Shown one piece after another: positions 1 through 12,829 of a DNA stretch of 64,000 bases. The notes under the pieces were generated by a model. It saw only the letters and a program-made list of their open reading frames with translations. It had not been told where the DNA came from and ran no database searches. Origin of the DNA: Chlamydoabsidia padenii (lineage: Eukaryota > Mucoromycota > Mucoromycetes > Mucorales > Cunninghamellaceae); NCBI GenBank assembly GCA_025330725.1, contig JAIWND010000015.1, positions 186,001 to 250,000 of the forward strand. Direction: 5' to 3'. The position numbers and the translations under genes were made by a program. Positions within the stretch are counted from its first letter, which is position 1, and each line of letters opens with the position of its first letter.

Positions 1-214
1 TTTGTATTATATACCAGTAATTATAAAGGCAAGATCAATGTTGGCACAATCTTCAAGTGGAAGAGATAGGAAAGTTAAAAAAGAAGAAAAGAAAGGATAT
101 ATAACCCCGACAAACAAGTGAACCTTATCCAAATCAGGACCAAGTGCCTAGAATAAAAAAACATGTTTCAAAGACCGCCCGTCTTCTTCATGCAAGAGCA
201 TCCATAAGCTATAC

Positions 215-487
215 TTAGGCAAGCTTTATCATGCCATCAATAAGAAGGTATCGGAAAGGGTAGACTTCTGGAAAAGAAAAAGTGCATAGTCCTTTATATT
301 AAAAAGAGATAAAGCATAACAGTACCCAACCTTGAAAAGGGAGTGGAGATGATGAAAATGAAATAGACAACACTCTCACATCGCAGGAGTGTTTCATCCT
401 TTCTTCAAATCGAACCACCTTTTTGGGTGTTTTGTGCTTTACTTTATGCATTGATGACGACGTATCTCCTTTGATCTTTACTTTCAT
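215..487 (-). CDS. Small spliced ORF with PP1-docking-like motif
   Basis: A two-exon reading (exon 1 487-331, exon 2 267-215) gives about 69 residues. The phase is preserved across an intron that ends in a strong acceptor (pyrimidine tract then CCAG). The donor, GTTGGG, is weak. The ATG at 487 is preceded in frame by a TGA. The protein is basic at the N-terminus and contains KKVVRFEE, which fits the RVxF consensus by which regulatory subunits bind protein phosphatase 1; no other domain is visible. The start lies about 310 bp from the divergent adenylyl cyclase gene, so a shared control region is possible. No family is recognised. It could be a small PP1 regulator or a chance ORF; the phase-compatible splice favours a real gene only moderately. 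Confidence 0.4.
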
Positions 488-797
488 ATTTGCCACGCTT
501 TTTCATGACCAAATCAAGCCACTTTCTTTCCATTTAGTTTGATTTGGTGTGGTTATTTATAGGTGAGAAGCTACAACAATCATCATAATGGCAAAGCTCA
601 ATTGTCTTCTATTGCGGCACGATGACAAAATTATTCAAATGCCGACTTTTCACACTTAAAACATTAAAGGCGGGGTGCAAGGGGAGGGTTTTCTTTTTCT
701 TTCTTCTTTACTTTTTATTTTTACATTTTTATAATATTCATCATTGCTGCTGTTGGAACTCCTATAATAACAACTTCACCTTTGGTTTAGTCTCTTC
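488..797. other. Divergent intergenic region
   Basis: About 310 bp between the small minus-strand ORF and the cyclase gene. It holds CT/T-rich tracts and a short ORF with no coding character. No RNA gene or repeat family is seen. Confidence 0.5.
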
Positions 798-3700
798 ATG
801 TTGAACATTACAACCTACATTGCAAGGGTAAGTATAAAAAAAAAAGGATTCATTACGACTTGCCGCCTCTAACTTATACGTCTCTCTGTCTCTCTGTCTC
901 TCTCTTTGTTATTATACAACTCTAGTATATTCGGTCTTTGCACGCTTGTCACGATAATATCTCCATTCCGTACAGTCACACACAATTCGGAGTCGTCCTC
1001 ATGGTTGATATTGTTGGTAAGAATCCTTATATAACAGGAAACTCGTCAATAACTAACTTGGTTTATCTTTTTGTTTGTATAAAAGGATTTAGTGCCGTAA
1101 GTACCCTGGAAATCTGATTTTGATCAAGTTACTTATATCTCTCCGGTTTTATCAACTTATAGTTGACTACTTTGGCCACCGAAAAAGGGGAATCTGGAGC
1201 GGAAGCCATCGCATTGGAAATTGGTGCTTACATGGGTGAAGTAAGTCTAGAACTAAAAGGTCATCATTGTTTTTTCTAACCTTGTTTTTATTTACTGACA
1301 GTGCATAGAAATCATCGAACAACATGGTGGGGATGTAATAAAAGTATGTATATGGTAATACATCTTTTATACTGAGAACCAACTAACTTTTTATTTCTTA
1401 TTTTTATATAGTTCTTGGGTGATGCTGTTTTGGTTTGCTTTCAGCCTGATTGTGTCGACATCTCTCTGGATCAAACCGAGCTTAAACATGTATTGATTCG
1501 ACAAGCGCTTGAATGTGGGATGCAACTGCTGGCACGAAAATCACATTATCGCGTCTACCTGACAGCTGAAGAAAGATCAAAACACCGACCATCAACGATA
1601 ACAGGGGAAACCGAACGAGGGACAAGAAACATCTTTGGTCAGCAAATCGCAGAATCCGATAACAGCAATGGTGATAACAGCAATAGTACCAGTAGCAACG
1701 ACAATGGTGACAGCATCAACAACAATAGTAGTAACAAAAACAAGAACAGTAACAGCAGAAGAAGTAGCAACAATGGTAGTGATCATCAGCAATCATCATC
1801 ATCATCAAGTACTCTCCTTATGGCCGACAAACTGGATATCTTAAACTCTAATCAAGAATATAGCATGGACTTTAACATCTGGGATTGTATACCCTTCATC
1901 AAGAATCGGCGGCGGCGGATGTTTAACCGACGGATCAGTATCTCTAGTGATGGACCAGGCGGCGTCAACTCTATCGATTTGGAACTGCATATTGCCTTGT
2001 CATGCGGTGATATTTCAAATATAATTCTTGGGGATATGAACAACAGCACCGACAATTGCACAACATCCGTCAATGACCATTCGACAAAGAAACACTCTCA
2101 ACCTCTCTCCTCTACTCATGACGACGATGATAATCTATCATCTATTGACAATCGCCTATCGATGATTTCTTTTGCCACTGGAAACGAAAACGACACGTGT
2201 GAACAACAACAGCAACAGCAACAACATCAGTCTTTGCAATATAATGGGCGATTGGAATATGCGATATGTGGTCCTGCTGTGGAGGCTTTGGAATCAGTCA
2301 TCTCTCTCGCCAAAGCAGGTGAAATGTGCATCACACCTGATGCTCTTGATCTGATTAAACGACATTATACGATACCATTCTCATACGAAAAACGAAAACA
2401 GTTTTACATCATACGACAAACAGCTATCAGCAATACCGTTAGTCTTAATGGATCGACATTATCAGAAAAGACAACACGAAGATCTCACAACCCAATATAT
2501 GGAACGATACGACACCCTTTGCCATCCAATATCACACAATTCAGTAACTACATTGTTGACAGCTCACATATCAAACAACAGCAACGACCTCGACAACAAT
2601 CAAATGATTCCTCTTTAACAAACACTCGAAATAAACCGATCCTATTTAACTTTGATGGTGACAGTAATAGCAGTAACGAAAATCCAGCCTATCTCAAGTA
2701 CATCAACCAAAGTGCCATGTTTCGTTTACAACAAGGTGTGGGCAACAGCTTCTCTGCTCAATTCCGGGATGTGACCATTATGTTTGTTAGTCTGGGTAAA
2801 CTAAATCCAGCTACTGAAGAAGGTTTTATAAAAGCCCAAGAATCGGTTTGTCTTTGTATAAAAATACTGGCCAAATACGAAGGTGGGTATATAAAAAAAA
2901 AAAAAAAAAGAAAAAGGAAACGTGCAGTATGAACAAGTTAACTTTATCTTTGTATATAGGGATTTTACAACAATTTGCAGTGGATGACAAAGGTATGACA
3001 TGATTTACATTTGGACTATGATTTGGACTAACTTTCCATCCTGCTGGTTTATAGGTGCTACTTTGTTGAGTGTATTTGGTCTTCCGCCTCTCTCACACGA
3101 ACGTGAAGCCATCTTTGCTGCCAAGGCTGCTGTTGAACTCCGCGATGCCTACCTTCCACTCCTATCCAACTTTTCTATTGCTTTATCTACTGGCACAATC
3201 TTTACCTCAGTTTTACCTCAAAGCTCTCCTTATCGACGTGATGCTGCTATTGCTGGTGATACCATCATTCTTGCCGTCCGGATGCTCAAATTCTCGTTTG
3301 CTGTCCGTAATATTGTGTGCGACTTTGCTACCAAGCAGCAAATTGGAACTCTATGTGACTATGAAGATTATGGTGAAAACTTGGTGAAGGGGAAAATCAA
3401 GCCGGTCATGATTTATGGAATCAAGAAATTTGGTATGGTCAAGGCAAATCGCCTTTCTCGCCATTGTGGAGGTGACAAGAACTCGGATTTCATTGGTTAT
3501 AAACTGGAAATGGAAAGGGCGACCCAATTCTTGGATCTCTGGAACGAAAACAACAATCACCATGTTTTGGTTATCTCTGGGCCTTCTGGTGTTGGAAAAA
3601 GTTTCTTTTGCCATGCATTGAACAATACTATATGCTCTTATGGTTTTACTTCTTGGTAAGTTTTTTAAAGTCCCGCTTGCTAAAATAACCAAATGCCAAC

Positions 3701-4401
3701 TTACTTTTCTTCTCTCTTTTTTTTTTTTTTTTTAAAAAAAAAATAGCTGGTCCTCATCTACTGAAGGTAAAAGAAAAAGATATCGAATTGCGAAACCAGT
3801 CTTGTGGTAAACATTCTAACCCCCCTTTATTTTTCTTCTTTATGCTTTATGTAGTTGAACGAAGCTCCAAATACTATCTGGTCAGGTATCTACTACTGTC
3901 TCTCTTTGATATCATCGATTCTGATAAAGTACCACGTAACAACAAAAAACGAAATTCACCACTGAATTACTCTGGCTATGTGACCTCTCCTCAGTTTGAC
4001 CTATCGCCGTCTTCATCGGTAGTCTCTGTCTCTAATCATGGAACTAACAGTAACAACACCATCAGCCCCATTCGACTGCAACGACGAACCACCTATTCAT
4101 CAACAGCGCGATCCTCTTTTGGTGCCTTTAGTACACAATGTCCGGAAACTGGTAACGAAATCTTGGAATTGATTCTTCGGTGTCTCCGAAAGTGTGGGGA
4201 AGACGATAGCCTCCTGCCGTTATTCAAGGTCATCTTTGGGTCTATGGGTGAAATCGAAAATCCCAGGTACATCCGCCGCTTGGATGGACGTGGTAGAGAT
4301 ATTCTGTTGACTGCAGTGATAAGTCGTATGGTGAAATACGTATCGGAAACTATGCCAATTGTGCTTGTATGCGATGATGTCCAATGTAAGTTACCAAATC
4401 G

Positions 4402-4432
<31 letters not shown>

Positions 4433-7235
4433 AGTGGACTCTTACTCTAACCAACTCGAAACCTTCTTTTTTTTTTCTCCTAATAGGGGCTGATTCTGCA
4501 TCTATACGAGTCTTACAACACATTCACGAACATTGTCAACACGTTATGCTTATACTGTCGACCAGACCAATCAGCGACTATAATCATTTGACCTTTTTAA
4601 ACAACTTTTGTAAACTGGGTGTCTCCGAAGAAATCACACTGAATGGACTTGACTCTGATGATATATCCTCCATCATCTTACAAACTCTACAGGCTGGGGT
4701 TACAAAAGTCAGTCCTGAAATAGTCTGTGTTATACAGGTAAAATACTATATAAAAAAGCAATATGCATTATCGGCAGATTGACTGACTCTTATTTTTTAT
4801 CTTCTCTAGAAAAGAACAGGTGGAAACCCTCTTTATGTAAAGTAAGTACAGCAGAAACAGGACAATGGTTTGATGGTGTGCTAATTCATCTTCTTCATAG
4901 AAACATGGCTATTGTTCTCAAAGACTTTCATCACGTCACTGTGGTTGATGGCGAATTGGTACCTAGCAGCAATCGGTTTGACCCCAAAGATCTACTACAA
5001 AACTTGGACTACAAACGTATAATCAAGATGCAATTCGACCGACTTGATCCGGATTTCCAAAACTTCCTAATTGTAAGTGATTAACAAAAAAAAAAAAAAA
5101 AAAAAGGTTAAAAGAAACAAAAATACTAAATAGAACATTATTTTTGTTTCACTCGATATAGATTGCCAGCTGCTTGGATCAATACTTCACAATATACGAG
5201 GTTGAAGCGATGATCAAGGATTCCAACGTCATATTCCAAGAAAACGATCCTCTTGAAATCAGGAAAGTGATCGAAAAATACGACCGATATCACTTTTTAA
5301 AACAGGTGGCGGACACTGGTGGTGGTACCAACAATGTAATGGTCGGATTTGAAGAAATGTATGCTTTTGCTCATATCACCATTCCAGAAAGCATCTACTA
5401 CATGGTCTCATATGAAACCCGCATCTCTCTTCATCGATTTTTGGCCATATACTACGAAGATCAGCTCACCAAAGAAAACTACCCTGAACTTCTTGGCAAG
5501 GTAGCAAGGCATTATCTACAGACCGACAATATGGAAAAGCAACTATATTACCTGGAAGCATTGGCTGATCTCAACATTCGATCCTATCTCCTACCTGAAG
5601 CAACAAGTAACTTGGAACGTATGGTCAAGATCCTTAATGAAAACCCTGATATAGCTTTCCGGTTTGGGCGAATACACCAAAGCGACATTTATCGACGACT
5701 CGGGGTTTGCTTTACGATGCGCACACAACTCAGTATGGGTGAACATTACTTATTGATGGCTCTGAAATGCCTTGGTGAAGGTTGGCCTCAGACAGAACCC
5801 AAATTTATCTACAAGTTTTGGAAACAACGATTTGCGCAATATCGGAATCGGCAATGGGGACTGGTCTGGGAATTCCGAAGTGACAACAAAAAGCAAACGG
5901 GTCATCGGGTGGTGGAAATCATGGCTCAACTCTCGAACATCTACTTTTACACTGGCAAAGGGCGGGCCTTTGTGTACACGTGCTTGGTCGGTCTGAATGC
6001 CTGTGAAAAACTCGGTGAAGTGGGGCCAAACTATACTCTATTTTTGGCGCGTACCTCCCTTCTATGTTGGTTCAACGATCAAAAGAAACACAGCATATTC
6101 TACATCAGCAAAGCTTTACGACACATGGATGAAAAAAACGATGCGGGGACACTGACGATCTGCGCCTTATTATGCTTTGCCGCGGGAAGATTCGGAACAG
6201 CTACTGAATTATGTAAGAAATCTATTGATGCTGTAAAAACATTAGGTGTGGTTACGGACTGTCAAGCTTTTTATCGGTCGGTGGGCTTGGTGATTACAAT
6301 GATGATATTTCAAGGGACCTTGGATCAATCGTCGGATGGCGCGGCATTACTGAAGCAAATGGCGGACACGGCTCGAAGCAATGGTGACTACGAGGTGGAA
6401 ATCTGGCTTGGTGTTTATCATGTTGTTAATGCAATAGTAGTGGATCGACTCGTCGAATGTGAACCTTTTGTGGTCTTACTGGAACACCATCTGAAACAGG
6501 CTGTCGATTACAACAGGATAGCGATACATGGAACATTGTTATGCTACTATGCTAGATGTCAAAAGTATGATATGTCTAGACGCCACATGCGACATTTGGT
6601 ATCTATACTTCCATCATTAACTGTCACTCGTAAGTTACAAGAAGAAATGAAAATCATCTACTTGCCAACTAACCCTTGATCCTTATTTCACAGCCAACAT
6701 ATTTCCAATATTTGGACTTATATTTGCTACGATGGGGTTGTATTGCATGGTCGATGATGGCCAAGTAGCTTTGGTGACAACGGAGGATACAAAGGACTAT
6801 GATGAATTCATTCTTGGCATTGCAAGGCTCAATCATGCTTTCCAACAAGTCAAGTTTTGGGAATTCACTCAACCTTGTCTTTATCTTGCCCGGGCTCTAC
6901 CTTACATCAGCACTGGTCGAACTGTAGAAGGATATATGGTATGTAATTGAAAGAAAAAAGGGGAAAAAAAAAAAGTAATGTTAACACTTGCTTGCTTTTA
7001 ACTTCTCTAGGTCCTCCGTCATGGTATATACGAAATGCACTTTATTCATGAAATACGATTCCTCAAGGCATACTACTGGGCTTGTATGGGAAAATATGCG
7101 TTTACACCAAGAGATCGAATAGACTGGACTGATCGGGCAACAGCGGATTTTATCGATCTCGGTATTCCATCACTTGGTTACATCAACCCAGATCCTGCGA
7201 ACACATATACAAATGGAACCCCAACTATGGAATAG
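798..7235 (+). CDS. Soluble adenylyl cyclase-like (ADCY10-type) protein with NTPase and helical C-terminus
   Basis: Multi-exon gene reconstructed from an ATG at 798 to a TAG at 7233-7235, roughly 1,700-1,800 residues. The first class III cyclase domain shows the metal-binding Asp in VDIVGFSALT (split by an intron near 1015-1090) and the second in KFLGDAVL (about 1412-1434), where the Lys at the purine-contact position is also kept. It is interrupted by a long Asn/Ser- and Gln-rich insert (about 1600-2230). The second cyclase-like domain ends in VDDKGATLLSVFGLPPLSHE (about 2976-3100), a sequence typical of animal sAC. A P-loop, GPSGVGKS, follows at about 3580-3603, then a long helical, TPR-like region. 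This order (CHD-CHD-NTPase-helical) is that of bicarbonate-responsive sAC and not of fungal Cyr1. It should make cAMP from ATP. Several poly-A runs lie in introns. The first exon is the least certain part. Confidence 0.85.
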
Positions 7236-8054
7236 TTAGTTATACCGCCACGTCCCTCCCCCACACTTATTCAATATCATACAAACATCACCCCATATTA
7301 ACTCTAGTACTACATCCACTTTACTTTTTTATCTTTTTGTTTTACCTCACGATAGCTTGACTGGCTCAAGGGAAAGTGTGGATCATACCATTTACCAATA
7401 ATAAAACATGTGTCCCGCTCGTGTCTTTAGCACACTTGCGGTATATATTTACATTTGTCCCGCTCTTTTAATCGTTTTTAATGAACATACCGTATTGTCG
7501 GCTCTTGATTCCATATTTGGGCATCTAGGCCCTTTCGATAATTTGTGTGCAAGTAAATCAGTGTGGCACAGAATATGATTACTGTGATTCCCATTCTGTC
7601 ATCATGGGATAAAAAGTATTTGATCAAATTCATATGTATTGTATGATACAAATTAGTCATCGTTTTGTTTCGGGATAATATAAATGATGGATGCTTTCAG
7701 CTTACCCGTTTTCCCCTCCTTCCCCGCGTTCCCCGCCTTTTCCTTCTCCTTTTTCCCACCTGTTCCCTTGGGAAACTTTACTTTAATGAATTTCACAAGC
7801 TACAAAAATTAACTCGTCCCAGATTCTCCAATTCCATCCCAGACGTTTTCAAATGGTATATCTTTCAAAAAAAGGGGACCATACCATCCTTTTTAGGAGA
7901 CAGGGAAAAGAAGGTTAAATGGTCAGGGTGGTATTTAAACCCCGTCATGCATTACCCCTGAAAATCGAAATCATTTATAAAGTGAAGCACTTTTCTCTTT
8001 CTCTCTCTCTCTTTTTTTTTATCATTATACACTTTATATAAAAACAATCAAACA
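7236..8054. promoter_or_regulatory. Glucoamylase upstream region
   Basis: No gene is seen between the cyclase stop and the glucoamylase start. An AATAAA-like signal near 7399 may end the cyclase transcript. A TATA-like TTATAAA lies at 7975-7981, about 75 bp before the ATG, followed by a CT/T-rich initiator stretch. A copy of the window's recurrent motif (TTTAAACCCCG next to TCATGCAT) lies at 7933-7952. Confidence 0.5.
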
Positions 8055-9716
8055 ATGCAACCATTCTCTTCTTTGACTGCTGCCGCCTCTCTTTTGTTGA
8101 TCTCCTACTTGGCTGGTCCTTGTGCCGCTTTCCCATCCGGAAACGCTACGATCTCTTCTTGGGCCCCCAGTCAATCCACCATCAGTTTGAACAAGATGTT
8201 CACCAGCATCAATCCTCCTGGTAGTGCCCGTGGCTTTTTGGCAGCTTCTCTTTCCACCTCAAACCCTGACTATTACTACAGCTGGACTCGTGATTCTGCT
8301 CTGTCTTTCCGTGTCTTGGTCGATGAACTGGCAAGTGGATCCAACAGTACTTTGACTAATTATATCAATGATTATGTTGCCTACTCTAAGAATGCTCAAT
8401 CTACTTCCACTGTTTGTAACTGTCTTGGTGAACCCAAGTTCAACCCTGATGGATCAAGTTATACTGGACCCTGGGGAAGGTAAATCTTAATTTGGTCTAG
8501 TTGTGTTGTCGGGATCTGAACCTTTTTTGCATGAACTTTTTTTTTTCTTAGACCTCAAAACGATGGACCCGCGGAACGTGCTACTACTTTGATTTTGTAC
8601 GCCAAGAATTCAAACAACGCCGATCTTAAACCAAGTGAGTCAAATAAGAAAAAACGAAGGGGAAAAGGATAATGATGTTAATTGATCTTTTTGTATTGTT
8701 TAGTGATCTACAAGGACTTGGATTATGTTGTTAATACTTGGGATAATCAAAACTTTGATTTATGGTAAGTAGCCAAAAACCCCATCATGATCATGCATCC
8801 ACTCATTCGCCTCACCCTTCTTTTTATTTTTATTTTTTTACAGGGAAGAAGTCAATGGTCGCCATTTCTTCACTTATATGGTGATGCGTCGTGGGTTACT
8901 CGATGGTGCCGACTATGCTACCAGTAATGGAGACACTTCCAAGGCTAGCACTTACAAGTCTACAGTTACCAAGATTGAAACCCGCATCAACAGCTTTTGG
9001 CAATATGATCACATCGCTGTTACCATCGACCAATCTGGCGGTGTTTCAAAACCAAGTGGTCTGGACGCATCCGTTTTAATCGCCGCCAATGTTGGTTCTC
9101 GCAGTGACGGATTCTTTACCCCTGGCTCTGACAAGGTAAAGGATTGTCTTTTTTTTTTTTTTTTTTTTTTGCATGATAGATTGTTGCTTATTTTACTTTA
9201 TTCTTTTAGTTACTTGCCACTGCCGTCAAGATCGAAGCTGCATTTGCCAATCTTTACAACATCAACAAGAACAAAGCCAGTTACCTCGGCAATGCCATCG
9301 GACGTTACCCTGAAGATACCTACAATGGTAATGGAAACAGTCAAGGCAACCCTTGGTTTATCTGCACAAATGCCTTTGCCGAATTGTATTACCGTGCCAT
9401 CAAGGAATGGACTGATGCCGGATCAGTCAAGGTGACAGATATTAGCAAGTCCTTCTTTACCAAATTCGATTCAAGCGCCACTTCAGGTACCACTTACACT
9501 GCTGGCACTGCCGCTTTCAACAATCTTGTCAACAAGGTCGCTAATGCTGCTGATCAATTCCTTTCCACTGTCCATTACCACCAAAACAACAACGGGTCTC
9601 TTTCTGAACAATACAATCGTGATAATGGATACATGCAAGGTGCATATGATCTTACTTGGTCCCATGCTAGTGCTATAACCGCTTTGAAGGCCAAGGCAGG
9701 AACCCCCGCCGCATAA
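8055..9716 (+). CDS. Secreted glucoamylase, GH15, without starch-binding domain
   Basis: Five exons (8055-8480, 8552-8635, 8704-8764, 8844-9135, 9210-9716) encode about 455 residues; internal boundaries may be off by a base. The first 25 or so residues are a signal peptide ending around GPCAAF. Glucoamylase hallmarks are YSWTRDSAL near residue 75, the acid-catalyst segment WEEVNGRHFF, YPEDTYNG with GNPWF before NAFAELYY, and the base-catalyst segment LSEQYNRDNG near the C-terminus. The enzyme releases beta-D-glucose from non-reducing ends of starch and related alpha-glucans outside the cell. The mature protein is only the (alpha/alpha)6 catalytic domain: no CBM21 (the N-terminal module of the classic Rhizopus enzyme) or CBM20 is present, so it probably acts on soluble maltodextrins. 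Intron 4 carries a run of about 20 T. AATAAA at 9804-9809 is the likely poly(A) signal. Confidence 0.95.
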
Positions 9717-10240
9717 TTGTATTTGGTCTTGCCTCAGACTCTTTTTAGTCTCAATGTATCTTTGATATAGTAATATTATTATTAGTATTAATCAATATGT
9801 TAAAATAAAGGACATTCTATTTTTAAAAAATTCAAATCCCGATTTCCCCATTTGCATGAATTGCGCCCCTTCTTTTTAGCCACATCACAATCGCATCATG
9901 TATACTTTTCGAAAGACAGGACGAAGTTACTTTATCTAAAAAATATTACAGCTTATTGCTGAGATTGATTTGCGTTCAATCAAAACTTGCTACAATAATC
10001 AGATTTGGAACGTAGCTAATCTATTCTTTATAAGTTATCAAATAAATTCCCAAATGTGATTGATCAATCTACTGATTGTAACGAAATCCACATTTATGCA
10101 AAACTTCAAATTCCAACAGAAAGAATGATATAGGATTGAAAGAGAGAAAGGTGGCTTTACTATAAGTAGGTCTTTGTATTGGAATCCCGTGCGCCGCTGT
10201 CTTCCATTCATGCATTCATCCATCCGATTTCAAATCTTAG
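9717..10240. other. Intergenic, glucoamylase 3' region
   Basis: AT-rich 3' flank. It holds the poly(A) signal at 9804 and a copy of the recurrent motif (TTCAAATCCCG, 9831-9841) with TGCATGAATT about 10 bp further on. No coding exon is supported. Confidence 0.5.
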
Positions 10241-10242
10241 TG

Positions 10243-10490
10243 GAGGCAGGCGGGGTCTGAAAATGAAATCTGGTTCCTCTTCGTACTTTTTTGCAAATGA
10301 CAGGTAAAACTCATCGCAAGTCTGAACATACTAACACAAGGGCCTTGAAGCTTGGCTTTTGCAGGGACTTATGTTGGAAATATGCCGTAGCGTCCACAGC
10401 CCCACTTTAATCATTAGCATCCGTCGATAATGGAGCGAGTAGTGGTCTTCCAAAATTCCGTGCGCTTAGCATTTCCCTGTCTGCGCAATG
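10243..10490 (+). repeat. Dispersed repeat, copy A
   Basis: First of three related ~200-250-bp units (others at about 34812 and 35033). Shared blocks in order: GAGGCAGGCGGGGTCTGAAA, GGTTCCTCTTCGTACTTTT, ACAGGTAAAA, CTTGGCTTTTGC, TTATGTTGGAAATATGC, CCACTTTAATCATTAGCAT, CTTCCAAAATTCC and GTGCGCTTAGCATTT. The block corresponding to the covarying stem is AAAACTCA (10306-10313) against TGGCTTTT (10353-10360). It is mismatched here, so this copy is the most decayed or the pairing is not essential. No ORF spans it. Confidence 0.8.
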
Positions 10491-10908
10491 AGGGAGGCAC
10501 GGGGAGAAGCTGGATAGAAAGAGACTCCGCTATTCATGCCAAACCAATGCCTACACTATAACAACGCCCGCCATAGCCTAATCATTAAAAGACGCCCGCT
10601 ATATCCCAATCCTAATGGCTATGCCATCACTTCTTTTTTTTTTCCTGTTCTTTTCCAGCTACACAATATAAAGCATTACCCAACATTTAATACACAAACT
10701 TTTATTTTATTTAAAGTTTCATGCGTATTGGTGGGATGGGGGGGGGGCTCGAGGGCAGCGAAGAGTCGACGCTAGTTAATTACATAAAAGATAAAAAGTA
10801 CAATAATAAAAGGTAAAAGTAGAGATACTGCTGATATAACTAGTTAATCTATATAAAGATGGTAGGTAAGGTAAAATACAACACAACAATATCATACAGT
10901 CAGGGGTA

Positions 10909-12749
10909 TCACACTACAACAGTAGTCACCCGAAGACGGCCACGGATCTTGTAAAATAGTTTGGTGAGTTTGCCCACCACGGCATACGCTGCAGGACTTC
11001 CACGCTTGTACAGGATAACCAAGATAATAAAGGCGGTCAAAACATTAACTGCTGCATACTTGATGGCGGCCTAAACAAAAAACAAAAACGAAAAAGCAAT
11101 CGAGTCAGTAACATGATTCTTTCGTTTCCCCTCTATTCCAGTTTTTTTTTTTTTTCTTTTATTCATTTTACATTGATCACCCATCGCCATCCTTCCCAAT
11201 CATCAGCGCCTTCACCATCGTCAGTAGAGGGTTGTGTAGCGACACTTTGACGGTCCCGCCGCAGTAATTCATGCCGTAAATCATCAATCCGGTCGTTCAG
11301 TGCAATGACTTCAGCTTGTAAAGATTCCAAGGCTCGTTTAGTTGCGGGGCCAAGAGAGACAATTGAAGCATAAGCGTAATCTTGTGATGGTTGTGTAGAT
11401 GGATCCTGTTGTTGCTGTTGCTGTCGTCTTTGTTGAAGTGGTCGAACGTTGGACATTGTGGCAGTGACAGAGGAGGCAGCACTTGAGCCGTGGAATGGTG
11501 ATTGTAAGGTTCGAAGCCGGCCTCCACCCATAATAGGAGAAGGAAGCATCTGCACCGATGAAACATTTGTGTGATTTGTAGAGCGACTATCAGTTCGATA
11601 TTGTTGCTGCTGCTGCTGTGGTGGTGGTGGTGGTGGATAATCTGATGATGTTGCCGAGTTCAAAGAAGTTGATGTCACATTGGTTTGTTGAGCAGCCCAT
11701 GGATTAACGTTGTCATCAAAATGGTTACTCAAGATAGGTGAGTCACGAGGTAGTGTATGAGCCAACTGCCTTGATGTTATTGGTACAGGTAGTGGTGATA
11801 TTCTTGATGTTGTTGCCAAATTTCGATTATAGTTTTCCATATTGTTGTTCCTGTGAGCTACTGATGTTCTGTCGATAGACGCTGCAGACTTGGGTCGTAA
11901 GAAGGGACGTTGTTGTTGCTTTGACTTTCGGTTTGTATTTGAGGATCTTCTTGGTGAGGTTGTTGGTGCTGAGTCTCGTTCATTAGTTTGTCGGAATACT
12001 GTTGCTGGAGTTGAGCGCCCAGCATTTTGTTGAATGTCGAATAAGTATGCCTTTTCTTCTTCATCCAAGGATGCTTGACTTGACTCTGTTCCCACAGTAA
12101 AAGATGAGTTACAATAGTACCAATCTATTATCCCATAATGATTAATGTTACCTTCGTCTTCGTTATTATCATCTTCAGTAGTAGTTGTTGTTAATTCATC
12201 ATCAGTAGTATCGCCATCACCTACTTGCCTCATGGAAGCAAAAGCCTGAATGATCTGTTGCGCTTGAGTTTTGCTGGCCGGTTTTTGGTAGGCTTCAGAC
12301 ACTGCTTGTAAAAGTGTTTCTACATAGAGATGCTGAGCTTCGAGCTTGTTGACACCTTCGAGTTTTTTCCAAGCATCCCTAGTTGAATCGATTGATTGTA
12401 GAAAGAAGAAGTAAAAGTTCAGCTGTGTGCGAGAATTATTCCTTCCAAGCATTAGTCCTTACCATTTTGCACGTCCCACCATATCAAACAAACCTGGACG
12501 AGGTGTGTTTACATTCCCTATAGATACTTGTTTGTAAAATGCATATAGCTAAACATTCATTAAAAAAAAAGGGAAGTTAAAACAGTTTCCGAATTATATG
12601 ATATCATTATAGGCTTGGCCTACCTGTAGTTTTTGTTCCTTTGTAGGCTGAAAACTGGACGCCGGTAGATGCTGTACTATTTGTAGAGCTTTGTTGTATC
12701 GTTGCTGTACATATCGATTCGAATAATGGAGAGGTATTGCACTGGCCAT
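10909..12749 (-). CDS. Acyl-CoA-binding domain protein, ACBD5-like, C-terminal tail anchor
   Basis: Exons run from ATG 12749 (exon 1 to 12624, exon 2 about 12549-12466, then from about 12380) to TGA 10909-10911. The N-terminus is a complete acyl-CoA-binding fold: RYNKALQIVQHLP, KEQKLQLYAFYKQ, NTPRPGLFDMVGRAKW (split by an intron) and DAWKKLEGVNKLEA. A long Ser/Thr/Gln/Pro-rich linker follows, then a short coiled coil near ALESLQAEVIALNDRIDDLR. The last exon (about 11071-10909) encodes one membrane helix, VNVLTAFIILVILY, and a basic tail. That order is the one of ACBD4/5 proteins, which sit on peroxisomes and tether them to the ER while handling very-long-chain acyl-CoA. No clear FFAT motif was located. 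An intron-located stop would truncate the protein before the helix if intron retention occurred. Confidence 0.88.
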
Positions 12750-12811
12750 GGTCTTGAATTAAGAAAGAGAAAGAGAAAAACTGCCGACCAGATTTTTTTA
12801 TGCCCCAGAAA

Positions 12812-12829
12812 TCGGGATTCGAAAATTGG
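12812..12829. promoter_or_regulatory. Recurrent GCGGGATTTGAAAAT motif, upstream of ACBD gene
   Basis: TCGGGATTCGAAAATTGG lies about 63 bp upstream of the ATG at 12749 and matches the motif repeated across the window. A function is inferred only from position and recurrence. Confidence 0.35.

Noticed and set aside
1592..1844. ORFs on both strands over the Asn/Ser repeat of the cyclase
   Set aside because: Low-complexity trinucleotide repeats open all frames; the cyclase frame is the one continuous with conserved motifs.
7665..7961. 98-codon ORF before the glucoamylase
   Set aside because: It covers the promoter including a motif copy, has no domain, and its composition is that of spacer DNA.
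10243..10490. U5 snRNA, suggested by GGTTCCTCTTC in the dispersed repeat
   Set aside because: The invariant loop-1 sequence and the Sm site are absent and the rest does not match.
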